Below are positions 8,417-16,979 of a stretch of DNA of 64,000 bases, piece by piece. Below the pieces are notes generated by a model. The model was not told the DNA's origin, did not search any database, and saw nothing but the letters and a program-made list of their open reading frames with translations. How positions within the stretch are numbered: position 1 is the first letter of the stretch; every line of letters begins with the position of its first letter. The translations under genes were made by a program, and so were the position numbers. Location of the stretch: assembly GCF_013328815.1 (NCBI RefSeq), contig NZ_JABUHN010000002.1, positions 310,001-374,000 on the forward strand. Direction: 5' to 3'. The stretch is from Tabrizicola fusiformis (GTDB lineage: Bacteria > Pseudomonadota > Alphaproteobacteria > Rhodobacterales > Rhodobacteraceae).

Positions 8417-9445
8417 ATGACCCAACGCATCGCCATTCTGGGCGCCTCGGGCTATACCGGGGCGGAGCTGGTCCGTCTGATTGCGACCCATCCCGATATG
8501 AAGATCGTGGCACTTTCGGCGGATCGCAAAGCCGGCATGACCATGGATCAGGTCTTTCCCTTCCTGCGCCATCTGGACCTGCCGCCCTTGGTGAAGATCG
8601 ACGAGATCGACTTTTCCGGCGTCGATCTGTGCTTTTGCGCATTGCCCCATGCCACGACGCAACTGGTGGTCAAGGCGCTGCCGCGCGACCTGAAGATCGT
8701 CGATCTGTCGGCGGATTTCCGGCTGCGTGACCCGGCGGACTATGAAAAATGGTATGGCGCCCCCCATGCGGCGGTCGAGTTGCAGGCCGAGGCGGTCTAT
8801 GGCCTGACCGAGTTCTACCGCGAGGAAATCCGCGCCGCCCGGCTGGTGGCGGGCACCGGCTGCAACGCGGCCACCGGACAATATGCACTGCGGCCGCTGA
8901 TCTCGGCCGGGGTGATCGACCTTGACGACATCGCCATCGACCTCAAGGCCGGGGTGTCGGGTGCGGGGCGCAGCTTGAAGGAAAACCTGCTGCACGCCGA
9001 ATTGTCGGGCGGCACCCACAGCTATTCGGCAGGCGGCAAACACCGCCATCTGGGCGAGTTCGATCAGGAGTTCTCCAAGATCGCCGGGCGCCCGGTGCTG
9101 GTGCAGTTCACGCCGCACCTCTTGCCGATGAACCGGGGCATTCTGGAAACCGTCTATGTCAAGGGCGACCCGAAGGTGGTTCACGCTACGCTGGCGGCGG
9201 CCTATGCCGATGAACCCTTCCTCAAGGTGCTGCCTTTTGGCGCACTCCCCTCGACACGCGACATTGCCGGCTCCAACTTCTTTCATCTGGGGGTGGTCGG
9301 TGACCGTATCCCGGGGCGGGCGGTGATCGTGGCGGTGCTGGACAACCTGACCAAGGGTTCCTCCGGTCAGGCGATCCAGAACGCCAACCTGATGCTGGGG
9401 CTGGAAGAGACTGCGGGGCTGATGCTGGCGCCGGTCTTCCCCTGA
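8417..9445 (+). CDS. argC: N-acetyl-gamma-glutamyl-phosphate reductase
   Basis: ArgC reduces N-acetylglutamyl phosphate to the semialdehyde with NADPH, the third step of arginine synthesis. The 342-residue protein has the Rossmann opening [19 protein letters not shown] and the catalytic cysteine in [14 protein letters not shown] (about residues 144-157). A conserved histidine region, [18 protein letters not shown], follows. Length matches the long ArgC type of alphaproteobacteria. The ATG at 8417 is preceded by AAGGGGAGA. ccmE lies 78 bp downstream. In Rhodobacter relatives argC is also found beside cytochrome c maturation genes. Confidence 0.96.
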   Translation: MTQRIAILGASGYTGAELVRLIATHPDMKIVALSADRKAGMTMDQVFPFLRHLDLPPLVKIDEIDFSGVDLCFCALPHATTQLVVKALPRDLKIVDLSADFRLRDPADYEKWYGAPHAAVELQAEAVYGLTEFYREEIRAARLVAGTGCNAATGQYALRPLISAGVIDLDDIAIDLKAGVSGAGRSLKENLLHAELSGGTHSYSAGGKHRHLGEFDQEFSKIAGRPVLVQFTPHLLPMNRGILETVYVKGDPKVVHATLAAAYADEPFLKVLPFGALPSTRDIAGSNFFHLGVVGDRIPGRAVIVAVLDNLTKGSSGQAIQNANLMLGLEETAGLMLAPVFP

Positions 9446-9523
9446 GCGGCGGGGCCTTGATCAAGGTCAAGGCAGAGCAGGCACAGCGGGCGCACAAGGG
9501 CGGCGCGGCGACAGGGGGCGACG

Positions 9524-10003
9524 ATGGAAGCGACGGCAAGACCGGAATTTCGCGGCATGAAGGGGCTGAAAAAGCGCCGCCGCGTGCAGATCATCCTCCT
9601 GACCTTTCTGGGCCTGATCCTGTCGGTCGTCCTGATCGGCTATGCCATGCGTGACGGCATCAATTTCTTCCGCGCCCCCGCGCAGGTGATGAGCGACCCG
9701 CCCGCCCCGGGCGAGGTATTCCGCCTTGGCGGGCTGGTTGAAGAAGGCAGCGTCACGCGCGGTCAGGGCGAAACCGTCAGCTTCCGCATCACCGACACGG
9801 CCGAGGTGATCCCCGTCACCTTCACAGGCGTCCTGCCCGACCTTTTTGCCGAAGGCCAGGGCGTGGTCGCCACCGGCCAGATGCAGGGCGGCACTTTTGT
9901 CGCCAGTGAAATCCTTGCCAAGCATGACGAAACCTACATGCCCAAGGAAGTCATCGACAGCCTGAAAGAGCAGGGCGTCTACGTCGAACCAGCCAAGAAC
10001 TGA
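9524..10003 (+). CDS. ccmE: Cytochrome c maturation heme chaperone CcmE
   Basis: CcmE carries heme covalently across the periplasm to the CcmFH ligase. The 159-residue protein has a basic leader (GLKKRRRVQ), one N-terminal membrane anchor at about residues 21-42, and a periplasmic OB-fold. Near the C-terminus is the heme-binding block LAKHDETYMP, with the covalent-attachment histidine at about residue 135 and the conserved tyrosine four residues later. The ATG at 9524 has an AGGGGGC site at good distance; a second ATG at 9557 matches the usual family start and is a credible alternative. ccmF and ccmH do not follow here, since the next genes encode a lysis cassette. Confidence 0.94.
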   Translation: MEATARPEFRGMKGLKKRRRVQIILLTFLGLILSVVLIGYAMRDGINFFRAPAQVMSDPPAPGEVFRLGGLVEEGSVTRGQGETVSFRITDTAEVIPVTFTGVLPDLFAEGQGVVATGQMQGGTFVASEILAKHDETYMPKEVIDSLKEQGVYVEPAKN

Positions 10004-10006
10004 GGG

Positions 10007-10093
10007 CTTTCATCTTGGTCCAAATATCCCCCGCGGAGCATCCGCGGTTGATGCCGGAGCCTCCGGCGGGGATATTTATCGCCAAGATGAAAG
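10007..10093. repeat. Imperfect long inverted repeat of the CATCTTGG...AAATATCCC family
   Basis: The left arm CTTTCATCTTGG-TCCAAATATCCCC starts at 10007 and the right arm ends at 10093 with CCAAGATGAAAG. Between them are two small perfect hairpins, CCGCGG-agcat-CCGCGG (10031-10047) and GCCGGAG-CCTCCGGC (about 10053-10067). Single arms of the same family recur at 16936-16959 and 47643-47667. It starts 4 bases after the ccmE stop and may act as a 3'-end structure. Confidence 0.75.
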
Positions 10094-10152
10094 GGCGGGC
10101 GCTGCGTTAGCAGCGGTTAACCCGGCATCAGGCAGTTTTCCCGTGGGGAGCC

Positions 10153-10776
10153 ATGGGGAAAGCGATGAAATCCGTCAAAGACCTTGCAACCGAGATCGTC
10201 GCCCGCGAGGGCGGCTTTGTGAATGACCCGGATGATCCGGGCGGGGCGACCAACCATGGCGTGACACTGGGCACGCTGCGGCGGCTGGGGCTGGACCTGA
10301 CCGGGGAGGGGCGCATTGATGTGGCCGATGTGCGGCGGCTGACGGCGGCGCAGGCGGTTGACATCTACGTCGAGCATTACTTCACCCGCACCGGCATCGC
10401 GGCGCTGCCCGAGGTGCTGCAGCCTTCGGTGTTCGACATGTATGTCAATGCCGGGGGCAATGCGGTGAAGGTGTTACAGCGGCTCTTGGGCGATATGGGC
10501 TTCCCTTGCGATGCCGATGGCCAGATCGGGCCGCAGACCATTCGCGCGGCGCAGATGGCCTATGAGGCGGCGCCGTCGCATCTGGCCGATGCCTATGGCA
10601 TTGCGCGGCGTAATTACTATTACGCGCTGGCCGATGCACGCCCTGCCAGCCGCAAATATGCCCGCCGCCGCGATGGAGGCAAGGGCGGCTGGATCACCCG
10701 GGCCGAAGAGTTCATCGCGCCGCGCTATCACCTGAGCGAGGCGCAGCACCGGGCGCGGGTGGCGGCATGGGGGTGA
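10153..10776 (+). CDS. Holin-associated N-acetylmuramidase (GH108 endolysin)
   Basis: A 207-residue cell-wall lysozyme of the glycoside hydrolase 108 type. The N-terminal catalytic domain has the acid residue in IVAREGGFVNDPDDPGGATN (about residues 15-34; Glu of EGG is the expected catalyst). A C-terminal peptidoglycan-binding domain (PG_3 type) begins near GDMGFPCDADGQIGPQT. There is no signal peptide, so export would depend on the holin encoded directly downstream, whose start overlaps this gene by 10 bases. The pair resembles the unlinked lysis genes that release the Rhodobacter capsulatus gene transfer agent. A GTTAAC (CtrA half-site-like) stands about 40 bp upstream. A start at 10165 is possible. 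Confidence 0.88.
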   Translation: MGKAMKSVKDLATEIVAREGGFVNDPDDPGGATNHGVTLGTLRRLGLDLTGEGRIDVADVRRLTAAQAVDIYVEHYFTRTGIAALPEVLQPSVFDMYVNAGGNAVKVLQRLLGDMGFPCDADGQIGPQTIRAAQMAYEAAPSHLADAYGIARRNYYYALADARPASRKYARRRDGGKGGWITRAEEFIAPRYHLSEAQHRARVAAWG

Positions 10777-11249
10777 TCAGCGCCATACTGGGCAATCCGG
10801 GCACCGTGGCCGCGGTGGGTGAGGCGGCCAAGGGCGTGGCCGAGGTCTTTACCCCCTCTGCCACCAAGAGGATGGAGCTTTCGGCCGAAGCGCAGATGGC
10901 GGCGCTGCGCGAATACGGGGCCGAGTTCGGCATCGCGCCCGATGGGTGGTTTGACCGCTTTGTCAACGGGCTGAACCGTTTGCCGCGGCCGATGCTGGCC
11001 TTTGGCACCATTGGCCTTTTTGTCTATGCCATGATCGACCCGCGCGATTTTGCCGACCGGATGCTGGGCCTGAATGCGGTGCCCGAACCGCTCTGGTGGC
11101 TTCTGGGCGCGGTGGTGGCGTTCTACTTCGGTGCGCGCGAGACGCATTACTTTCGCAGCCGCCCCGGCGCGGCGGTGACGCCTGCGGCAGCGGCGGCTAG
11201 CGGCGAGGACAATCCCGCGCTGGCCGACTGGCGCGCGGAACGCGGCTGA
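10767..11249 (+). CDS. Holin (3TM/HI3HM type) of the lysis cassette
   Basis: A 160-residue holin-family membrane protein. It opens MGVISAILGNPGTVAAVGEAAKGVAEVF with an amphipathic or hydrophobic N-terminus. Two clear membrane segments follow, at about residues 75-95 (MLAFGTIGLFVYAMI) and 108-128 (PLWWLLGAVVAFYFGARETH). The WWLLGAVVAFYFGARE stretch is the recognisable family signature. The C-terminal 30 residues are polar and Ala-rich. Holins make the membrane lesion through which the adjacent muramidase reaches the wall. The start overlaps the endolysin gene by 10 bases, so translation is coupled. A GC hairpin follows the stop. Confidence 0.85.
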   Translation: MGVISAILGNPGTVAAVGEAAKGVAEVFTPSATKRMELSAEAQMAALREYGAEFGIAPDGWFDRFVNGLNRLPRPMLAFGTIGLFVYAMIDPRDFADRMLGLNAVPEPLWWLLGAVVAFYFGARETHYFRSRPGAAVTPAAAAASGEDNPALADWRAERG

Positions 11250-11255
11250 CCCCGG

Positions 11256-11278
11256 CCCCGGCGGAATTTTCGCCGGGG
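11256..11278 (+). terminator. GC hairpin after the holin gene
   Basis: CCCCGGCG (11256-11263) and CGCCGGGG (11271-11278) form an 8-bp stem with the loop GAATTTT, seven bases after the holin stop. There is no following T run, so it may be a weak or Rho-assisted terminator. It abuts the IolR-type operator at 11282. Confidence 0.4.
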
Positions 11279-11281
11279 CTT

Positions 11282-11295
11282 GGAATATTTGTTCC
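11282..11295. promoter_or_regulatory. IolR-type operator 1 (before the RpiR gene)
   Basis: GGAATATTTGTTCC is a GGAA-N6-TTCC site, 42 bp before the regulator ATG. The same 13-base core, GAATATTTGTTCC, recurs at 12184-12196 before iolC. GGAA-N6-TTCC has been proposed as the operator of the RpiR-type repressor IolR in Sinorhizobium meliloti. Two identical cores flanking the regulator gene make repression and autoregulation by the encoded RpiR protein likely. Confidence 0.65.
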
Positions 11296-11336
11296 ATGCT
11301 GCTAGCCTCTCGTTCCGGGCAATGGGAAGGGCCGCC

Positions 11337-12155
11337 ATGGATGAGATCAGCACAGCGCCCGCGAGCATTGAAGAATTCCGCGCCCGGCTGGCCGGGGTGA
11401 TCGACGGCCTGCCGCGCCGGTTGCGGCAATGTGCTGACCATATCGCGGCCAATTCCGACCGCATCGCGGTTTCGACGGTGGCCGAACTGGCGGCGGGGGC
11501 GGATGTGCCGCCTTCGGCTGTCATGCGTTTTTGCCAGATCCTTGGCTTTTCGGGCTTTTCCGAGATGCAGCGCCTGTTCCGCGAGGCTTATGCCCCCGGC
11601 TGGCCCGATTATTCCACCCGGCTGCGCAATCTGAAAGACGGCGGCGCGGGCAGCCCGCAGGCGCTGTTGGGGGAATTCATCGAAGCCGGGCGGCTGTCGC
11701 TGGAAGCCTTGGCCAAGGGGGTGGACGAGGCGGCGCTGGCGCAAGCGGTGGCGGTGCTGGCGGCGGCGGAAACCGTGCATGTGGTGGGGTTGCGCCGGGC
11801 CTATCCTGTGGCCAGCTATCTGGCCTATGTCTTTGACAAGATGGAGGTTCCGGCGATGCTGCACGATGGCGTGGGCAAGCTGGACCACCGTTTTGCCCTG
11901 CGCCCCGGCGATGCGGTTCTGGCGGTGACCTTTGCCCCCTATTCCGAGGAAACGCTGTCGCTGGCGGCAGATGCGCGGCAACGCGGCCTGCCGGTGGTGG
12001 GGCTGACCGATCTGCTGACCAGCCCGCTGGCCCGGCTTGCCGATGCCGTCCTGACGGTGCCCGAGGTGGATTTCGGGGCCTTCCGCTCTCTCTCGGCCAC
12101 GCTTGCACTGGCGATGGCGCTGGCGGTCGCGGTGGGCTCGGCGCGGGAGGGCTGA
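11337..12155 (+). CDS. iolR: MurR/RpiR-family regulator, probable inositol repressor IolR
   Basis: A 272-residue regulator. An N-terminal RpiR helix-turn-helix domain spans about residues 10-85 (the AVSTVAELAAGADVPPSAVM region). A C-terminal SIS sugar-phosphate binding domain spans about residues 120-260, with AETVHVVGLRRAYPVASYLA and DAVLAVTFAPYSEETLSLA. It directly precedes an iolCDEB operon. Identical GAATATTTGTTCC sequences lie before this gene and before iolC, matching the GGAA-N6-TTCC operator proposed for IolR. The effector in related systems is an inositol catabolic phosphate; here that is inference. I chose the ATG at 11337, preceded by GGGAAGGG; the frame is open upstream to 11280. 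Confidence 0.82.
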   Translation: MDEISTAPASIEEFRARLAGVIDGLPRRLRQCADHIAANSDRIAVSTVAELAAGADVPPSAVMRFCQILGFSGFSEMQRLFREAYAPGWPDYSTRLRNLKDGGAGSPQALLGEFIEAGRLSLEALAKGVDEAALAQAVAVLAAAETVHVVGLRRAYPVASYLAYVFDKMEVPAMLHDGVGKLDHRFALRPGDAVLAVTFAPYSEETLSLAADARQRGLPVVGLTDLLTSPLARLADAVLTVPEVDFGAFRSLSATLALAMALAVAVGSAREG

Positions 12156-12182
12156 AAAAACTCTTCCGTTGTGGCGAGAAAT

Positions 12183-12196
12183 AGAATATTTGTTCC
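12183..12196. promoter_or_regulatory. IolR-type operator 2 (before iolC)
   Basis: AGAATATTTGTTCC differs from operator 1 only in the first base (A for G), leaving one half-site imperfect (AGAA-N6-TTCC). It stands 46 bp before the iolC ATG, in the place expected for repression of the iolCDEB operon. Confidence 0.6.
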
Positions 12197-12242
12197 AAAG
12201 CCGCTGCGGGTCCGAATCCTGTCCGGCGCAGATGGGGGACGC

Positions 12243-14162
12243 ATGAAAAGCCTTGATATCATCACCATCGGTCGGGCCTCGGTCGATCTTTACGGCGCGC
12301 AGGTGGGCGGGCGGCTTGAGGATATGGGGTCGTTCCAGAAATACATCGGCGGCAGCCCCTGCAACATGGCGGCGGGCACGGCGCGGCTGGGGCTGCGTTC
12401 GGCGCTGATCACCCGGGTCGGGGATGAGCATATGGGCCGCTTTATCCGCGAGGAGCTGGCGCGCGAAGGCGTGGATGTGCGGGGGGTCAGGACCGATCCG
12501 CAGCGGCTGACGGCGCTGGTGCTCCTAGGCATCCGCGATGAACATCAGTTTCCGCTGATCTTCTACCGCGAGAATTGCGCCGACATGGCGCTCTGCGAAG
12601 ACGACATCGACGAAGGCTTTATCGCCGAGGCGCGGGCGGTGGTGGCGACGGGCACCCATCTGAGCCATCCGCGCACCGAGGCGGCGGTGCTGAAGGCGCT
12701 GCATCTGGCGCGGCAGCATGGTGCGCGCACCGCACTCGACATCGACTATCGCCCCAACCTTTGGGGACTGGCGGGGCATGGCGACGGTGAAAGCCGCTTT
12801 ATCGAAAGCGCCGCCGTCACCGCCAAGCTGCAAACCACGCTGCATCTGTTCGATCTGATCGTCGGCACCGAGGAAGAGTTCCATATTGCCGGCGGCACCA
12901 CCGACACCATCGCGGCGCTGCGGGCGGTGCGGGCGGTTTCGGGGGCCACGCTGGTCTGCAAGCGCGGGCCGATGGGGGCGGTCGCCTTCACCGGCGCCAT
13001 TCCCGATACGCTGGACGAAGGTCAGGCTGGCCCGGGCTTTCCGATTGAGGTGTTCAATGTTCTGGGCGCCGGGGATGGGTTCATGTCCGGCCTGCTCAAG
13101 GGCTGGATGGATGACGAAAGCTGGCCGGTGGCGCTGACCTATGCCAATGCCTGCGGGGCCTTTGCCGTCAGCCGCCACGGCTGCACCCCGGCCTATCCCA
13201 GTTGGGCCGAGTTGCAGTTTTTCCTGAACCGGGGGGTGAAGGAAAAGGCGCTGCGCAAGGATGCCGAACTGGAGCAGATGCATTGGGCGACCAACCGGCA
13301 TGACGATTGGTCCACCATGCGGGTGTTCGCCTTTGACCACCGGATGCAACTTGAGGCGATGGAAGGGGCCACGCCGGAAAAGATCGGCGCCTTCAAGGGC
13401 CTCTGCCTGAAGGCGGCGCTGCGGGTGGCGGATGGCAAGCCCGGCCACGGCATCCTGTGCGACAGCCGTCTGGGGCGTGAGGCGCTTTATGCCGCCGCGG
13501 GCACCGGCCTGTGGATTGGCCGTCCGGTGGAATGGCCCGGTTCGCGCCCCTTGACGCTGGAGCCGGAAATCGGCCCGGATTTCGGCGGGCTTTCCGAATG
13601 GCCCTTGGGCCATGTGGTGAAGGTTCTGTGCTTCTATCACCCTGATGACGATGCCGCGACGCGGGCGGATCAGGAGGCGACGGTGACGCGCCTCTTCCAC
13701 GCCTGCCGCCGCAACCGGCTGGAAATGCTGCTGGAAATCATCCCGTCCAAAGTTGCGGCGGTGGATGATGACACCTCGGCCACGGTGATCCGCCGCTTTT
13801 ATGAGATCGGGGTCTATCCCGACTGGTGGAAACTGGAGCCCTTTGCCACAGATACCGCATGGGACCGCGCCTGCGCCGCGATCACCGAGAATGATCCGAA
13901 TGTGCGCGGTGTGGTGGTGCTGGGGCTGGATGCCGCCGAGGACGCGCTTGCGGCCTCGCTGGCGCTGGCGGCGCGGCATGATCTGGTCAAGGGTTTTGCC
14001 GTTGGCCGCACGATCTTTGCCGATGCCGCCCGGGGCTGGCTGGCCGGCACGATGACGGATGAGGCGGCCATCGCCATGATGGCCGAACGCTATGCGCGGC
14101 TGTGCGGCATCTGGGATGCGGCGCGCGCCGGGCTGAATACGGGGGAGGGGATTTCGGCATGA
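12243..14162 (+). CDS. iolC: 5-dehydro-2-deoxygluconokinase IolC fused to a DUF2090 aldolase-like domain
   Basis: A 639-residue two-domain enzyme. Residues 1-330 are a PfkB/ribokinase-type sugar kinase, with KYIGGSPCNMAAGTARLGL for sugar binding and FNVLGAGDGFMSGLLKG containing the catalytic Asp of the anion hole. It would phosphorylate 5-dehydro-2-deoxygluconate in myo-inositol catabolism. Residues from about 340 form a DUF2090 domain (VFAFDHRMQLEAM, EIGVYPDWWKLEP), related to class I aldolase barrels. In this fusion it may cleave the kinase product, as IolJ does in Bacillus; that role is inference. The stop overlaps iolD by 4 bases (ATGA). The ATG at 12243 follows GGGGGACGC. An IolR-type operator lies 46 bp upstream. 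Confidence 0.93.
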   Translation: MKSLDIITIGRASVDLYGAQVGGRLEDMGSFQKYIGGSPCNMAAGTARLGLRSALITRVGDEHMGRFIREELAREGVDVRGVRTDPQRLTALVLLGIRDEHQFPLIFYRENCADMALCEDDIDEGFIAEARAVVATGTHLSHPRTEAAVLKALHLARQHGARTALDIDYRPNLWGLAGHGDGESRFIESAAVTAKLQTTLHLFDLIVGTEEEFHIAGGTTDTIAALRAVRAVSGATLVCKRGPMGAVAFTGAIPDTLDEGQAGPGFPIEVFNVLGAGDGFMSGLLKGWMDDESWPVALTYANACGAFAVSRHGCTPAYPSWAELQFFLNRGVKEKALRKDAELEQMHWATNRHDDWSTMRVFAFDHRMQLEAMEGATPEKIGAFKGLCLKAALRVADGKPGHGILCDSRLGREALYAAAGTGLWIGRPVEWPGSRPLTLEPEIGPDFGGLSEWPLGHVVKVLCFYHPDDDAATRADQEATVTRLFHACRRNRLEMLLEIIPSKVAAVDDDTSATVIRRFYEIGVYPDWWKLEPFATDTAWDRACAAITENDPNVRGVVVLGLDAAEDALAASLALAARHDLVKGFAVGRTIFADAARGWLAGTMTDEAAIAMMAERYARLCGIWDAARAGLNTGEGISA

Positions 14163-15988
14163 CGACCATTCGTCTTACAGCGGCGCAAGCCATGATGCGC
14201 TGGCTTGCGGTGCAGATGACCGAAGAGGGCGAGCGTTTCATCGACGGCGTCTGGGCGATCTTCGGCCATGGCAATGTGGCGGGCATCGGCGAGGCGCTTT
14301 ATTCCGTGCGCGACCGGCTGCCCACATGGCGCGGCCAGAACGAACAGACCATGGCCCATGCCGCCATCGCCTATGCCAAGACGATGAAGCGGCGCCGCGC
14401 GATGGCCGTCACCTCTTCGATCGGGCCGGGGGCGACGAATATGGTCACCGCGGCGGCGCTGGCCCATGTGAACCGGCTGCCGGTGCTGTTCATCACCGGC
14501 GATGTCTTTGCCAGCCGCGCGCCCGATCCGGTCTTGCAGCAGATCGAGGATTTCGACGATTCCACGGTCAGCGCGAATGACTGTTTCCGCCCCGTGGTGC
14601 GCTATTTCGACCGTATCAGCCGGCCCGAGCATATCCTGTCGGCGCTGCCGCGGGCGCTGCGGGTGATGACCGATCCGGCCAATTGCGGCCCGGTCTGCCT
14701 TGCCTTCTGTCAGGACACGCAGGCCGAAGCCTGGGATTACCCGGTGGAGTTCTTTGAGCCGCGCGTCTGGCACATCCGCCGCCCGGAACCCGATGCCCGT
14801 GAACTGGCGGCGGCGGTGGCGGCGATCAAGGCTGCCAAGCGCCCGCTGATCGTGACGGGGGGCGGGGTGATCTATTCCGGCGCCGAGGCGACGCTGCGCA
14901 GCTTTGCCCGCAAGCACAATATTCCGATGGTGGAAACGCAGGCCGGCAAGGGCGCGGTCGATTGGGAAGAACCGCTGCATTTCGGCTCTCCGGGGGTGAC
15001 GGGCACCGGCTGCGGCAACGAACTGGCGGCGACAGCCGATCTGGTGATCGGCATCGGCACGCGGTTTCAGGATTTCACCACCGGCTCGTGGACGGTATTT
15101 TCCGCACCGGGGCGCAAGCTCTTGTCCATCAACATCCATGGCCATGATGCCGCCAAGCGCGGCGCGCAATCGCTGGTCAGCGATGCCAAGGTGGCGCTGG
15201 AAAAGATCGGCGCGGCTTTGGGCGACCATGCCTTTGCCGACCCCGATTTCGCGGCGCGCGAGGCGTGGTTCCGCACCACCGACCGGCTGATGGCGCCGCC
15301 CATGGACAGCAATGCGCTGCCCTCGGATGCGCAGGTGATCGGGGCGGTGCAGCGGCAATGCGGCAAGAATTCCATCGTCATGTGCGCGGCGGGCACCATG
15401 CCGGGCGCCTTGCAGGTGCTGTGGCGCGCGGCGCGGGGCGGCTATCACATGGAATATGGCTATTCCTGCATGGGCTATGAAATCGCCGGGGCCATGGGCA
15501 TCAAGATGGCCGCACCGCAGGCCGATGTGGTCTGCATGGTGGGCGATGGCAGCTATATGATGGCCAACAGCGAGCTGGCGACGGCGGTGATGATGGGCGT
15601 GCCCTTTACCGTCGTTCTGACCGACAACCGCGGCTATGGCTGCATCAACCGGCTGCAAAAGGCGACGGGCGGGGCGCCCTTCAACAACCTCTTGGACGAC
15701 AGCCACCATGTGAACCCGGCCAATATCGACTTTGTGGCCCATGCCCGTTCGATGGGGGCCGATGTGGTGCGCGCCAGCGGGATCGGCGCGCTGGAATCCG
15801 CCATGGCGGCGGCCAAGGGGGCGACGATCCCCACCGTGATCGTGATCGACACCGACCCGATGCCGGGCACCGGCGCCGGCGGAAGCTGGTGGGAAGTGGC
15901 CGTGCCCGCCGTTTCGGACCGCGCCGAAGTGCAGGCCGCCCGCCACGACTATGAAGCAAACACCGCCCGGCAATGGCTGGGCAATTGA
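14159..15988 (+). CDS. iolD: 3D-(3,5/4)-trihydroxycyclohexane-1,2-dione acylhydrolase (ThDP-dependent)
   Basis: IolD opens the ring of the inositol-derived dione to give 5-deoxyglucuronate. The 609-residue protein has the three ThDP-enzyme domains. The N-terminal pyrimidine domain contains the glutamate region [20 protein letters not shown] and [15 protein letters not shown]. The central domain has [20 protein letters not shown]. The C-terminal pyrophosphate domain has the [12 protein letters not shown] metal motif, followed by [13 protein letters not shown]. Length is normal for IolD. The ATG at 14159 overlaps the iolC stop, and iolE starts 7 bp after its stop, so this is a tight operon. Confidence 0.95.
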   Translation: MTTIRLTAAQAMMRWLAVQMTEEGERFIDGVWAIFGHGNVAGIGEALYSVRDRLPTWRGQNEQTMAHAAIAYAKTMKRRRAMAVTSSIGPGATNMVTAAALAHVNRLPVLFITGDVFASRAPDPVLQQIEDFDDSTVSANDCFRPVVRYFDRISRPEHILSALPRALRVMTDPANCGPVCLAFCQDTQAEAWDYPVEFFEPRVWHIRRPEPDARELAAAVAAIKAAKRPLIVTGGGVIYSGAEATLRSFARKHNIPMVETQAGKGAVDWEEPLHFGSPGVTGTGCGNELAATADLVIGIGTRFQDFTTGSWTVFSAPGRKLLSINIHGHDAAKRGAQSLVSDAKVALEKIGAALGDHAFADPDFAAREAWFRTTDRLMAPPMDSNALPSDAQVIGAVQRQCGKNSIVMCAAGTMPGALQVLWRAARGGYHMEYGYSCMGYEIAGAMGIKMAAPQADVVCMVGDGSYMMANSELATAVMMGVPFTVVLTDNRGYGCINRLQKATGGAPFNNLLDDSHHVNPANIDFVAHARSMGADVVRASGIGALESAMAAAKGATIPTVIVIDTDPMPGTGAGGSWWEVAVPAVSDRAEVQAARHDYEANTARQWLGN

Positions 15989-15995
15989 GGCAACC

Positions 15996-16892
15996 ATGAT
16001 CCTTTTCGGAACCAATCCCATCGCCTGGGCCAATGACGACGACCAGAGCATCGGCGCCGATATTCCGACCGCCCGTATTCTGGACGAGGCGGGCCGCCAG
16101 ATCGGCTTTGACGGGATCGAGAACGGCCACCGCTGGCCGGATGACCCCGAAGAATTGCGCGCCCTTCTGGCGTCTTACGGGCTGAAGTTCATCTCGGGCT
16201 GGTATTCTACCAATCTTCTGGTGCAATCGGTCGAGGATGAGATTGCGGCGGTGCAGCCCCATCTGGCCAAGCTTCGGCACAACGGCTGCAAGGTCTGCAT
16301 CGTCTGCGAAACCTCCAACGCGATTCATGGCGATGCGGGCCGTCCGGTGAACGACCGGCCGACCCTGAGCGCTGCCGAAATGGTGGCCTTCGGCGCCAAG
16401 CTTGAGGTGTTCGCCGCCTATCTTGCCGGGCAGGGGGTGACGCTGGTTTACCACCACCATATGGGCACCATCGTCGAAAGCCCCGAAGAGATTGACGCGC
16501 TGATGGCCGCGACCGGGCCGCACACGCATCTTCTATTCGATGCCGGCCATTGCACCTTTGGCGGCGGCGATCCGGTGGCGGTGCTGACGCGCCATGCCGC
16601 GCGGGTGAAGCATTTCCACGCCAAGAACATCCGCCCCGCCATCACCGCCAAGGTGCGGGCCGAGGGATGGTCCTTCCTGCAAGGGGTGGTGGGCGGTGCT
16701 TTTACCGTGCCGGGCGATCAGGAAGGCGGCGTCGATTTCGCGCCGCTGCTGAAGATCCTTGCCGGTGCGGGCTATGACGGCTGGATCGTGATCGAGGCCG
16801 AGCAGGATCCGAAGGTGCGCAATCCGCTTTTGTATCAGACGCTCGGTCTGGCGACGCTGAAGCGGCTTTCGCGCGAGGCGGGCCTGATCTGA
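15996..16892 (+). CDS. iolE: Myo-inosose-2 dehydratase
   Basis: IolE dehydrates 2-keto-myo-inositol to the trihydroxycyclohexane dione, the substrate of IolD. The 298-residue protein is an AP-endonuclease-2-type TIM barrel. It opens [20 protein letters not shown] and carries metal-ligand regions in [37 protein letters not shown] and [10 protein letters not shown]. Start and length match the family. It follows iolD by 7 bp. An 87-bp gap containing a genome-repeat fragment separates it from iolB. Confidence 0.95.
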   Translation: MILFGTNPIAWANDDDQSIGADIPTARILDEAGRQIGFDGIENGHRWPDDPEELRALLASYGLKFISGWYSTNLLVQSVEDEIAAVQPHLAKLRHNGCKVCIVCETSNAIHGDAGRPVNDRPTLSAAEMVAFGAKLEVFAAYLAGQGVTLVYHHHMGTIVESPEEIDALMAATGPHTHLLFDAGHCTFGGGDPVAVLTRHAARVKHFHAKNIRPAITAKVRAEGWSFLQGVVGGAFTVPGDQEGGVDFAPLLKILAGAGYDGWIVIEAEQDPKVRNPLLYQTLGLATLKRLSREAGLI

Positions 16893-16916
16893 GCGGCGGC
16901 GGAGAACCGGGGGTTT

Positions 16917-16959
16917 CACACCCCCGGACCCCCGTGGGATATTTGGGCCAAGATGAAAG
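16917..16959. repeat. Composite intergenic repeat inside the iol operon
   Basis: A CACCCCCGGACCCCCGTGGG block (from 16917) runs into GGGATATTTGGGCCAAGATG and AAAG (to 16959). The second part is the reverse complement of the arm at 47643-47667 and of the arm beginning at 10007. The CCCCCGGACCCCCG block recurs at about 37945-37960. It lies between iolE and iolB, immediately before the iolB ribosome site. Confidence 0.7.
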
Positions 16960-16979
16960 CCTTGGCGGGAGGAAATGCG

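Noticed and set aside
10105-10122. Full CtrA box (TTAA-N7-TTAA) before the endolysin gene
   Set aside because: Only TTAG-N6-TTAAC is present, so spacing and one half are wrong; kept only as a half-site remark.
14090-16051. 653-codon minus-strand open frame
   Set aside because: Antisense to iolD and iolC ends, with no ribosome site or recognisable domain.
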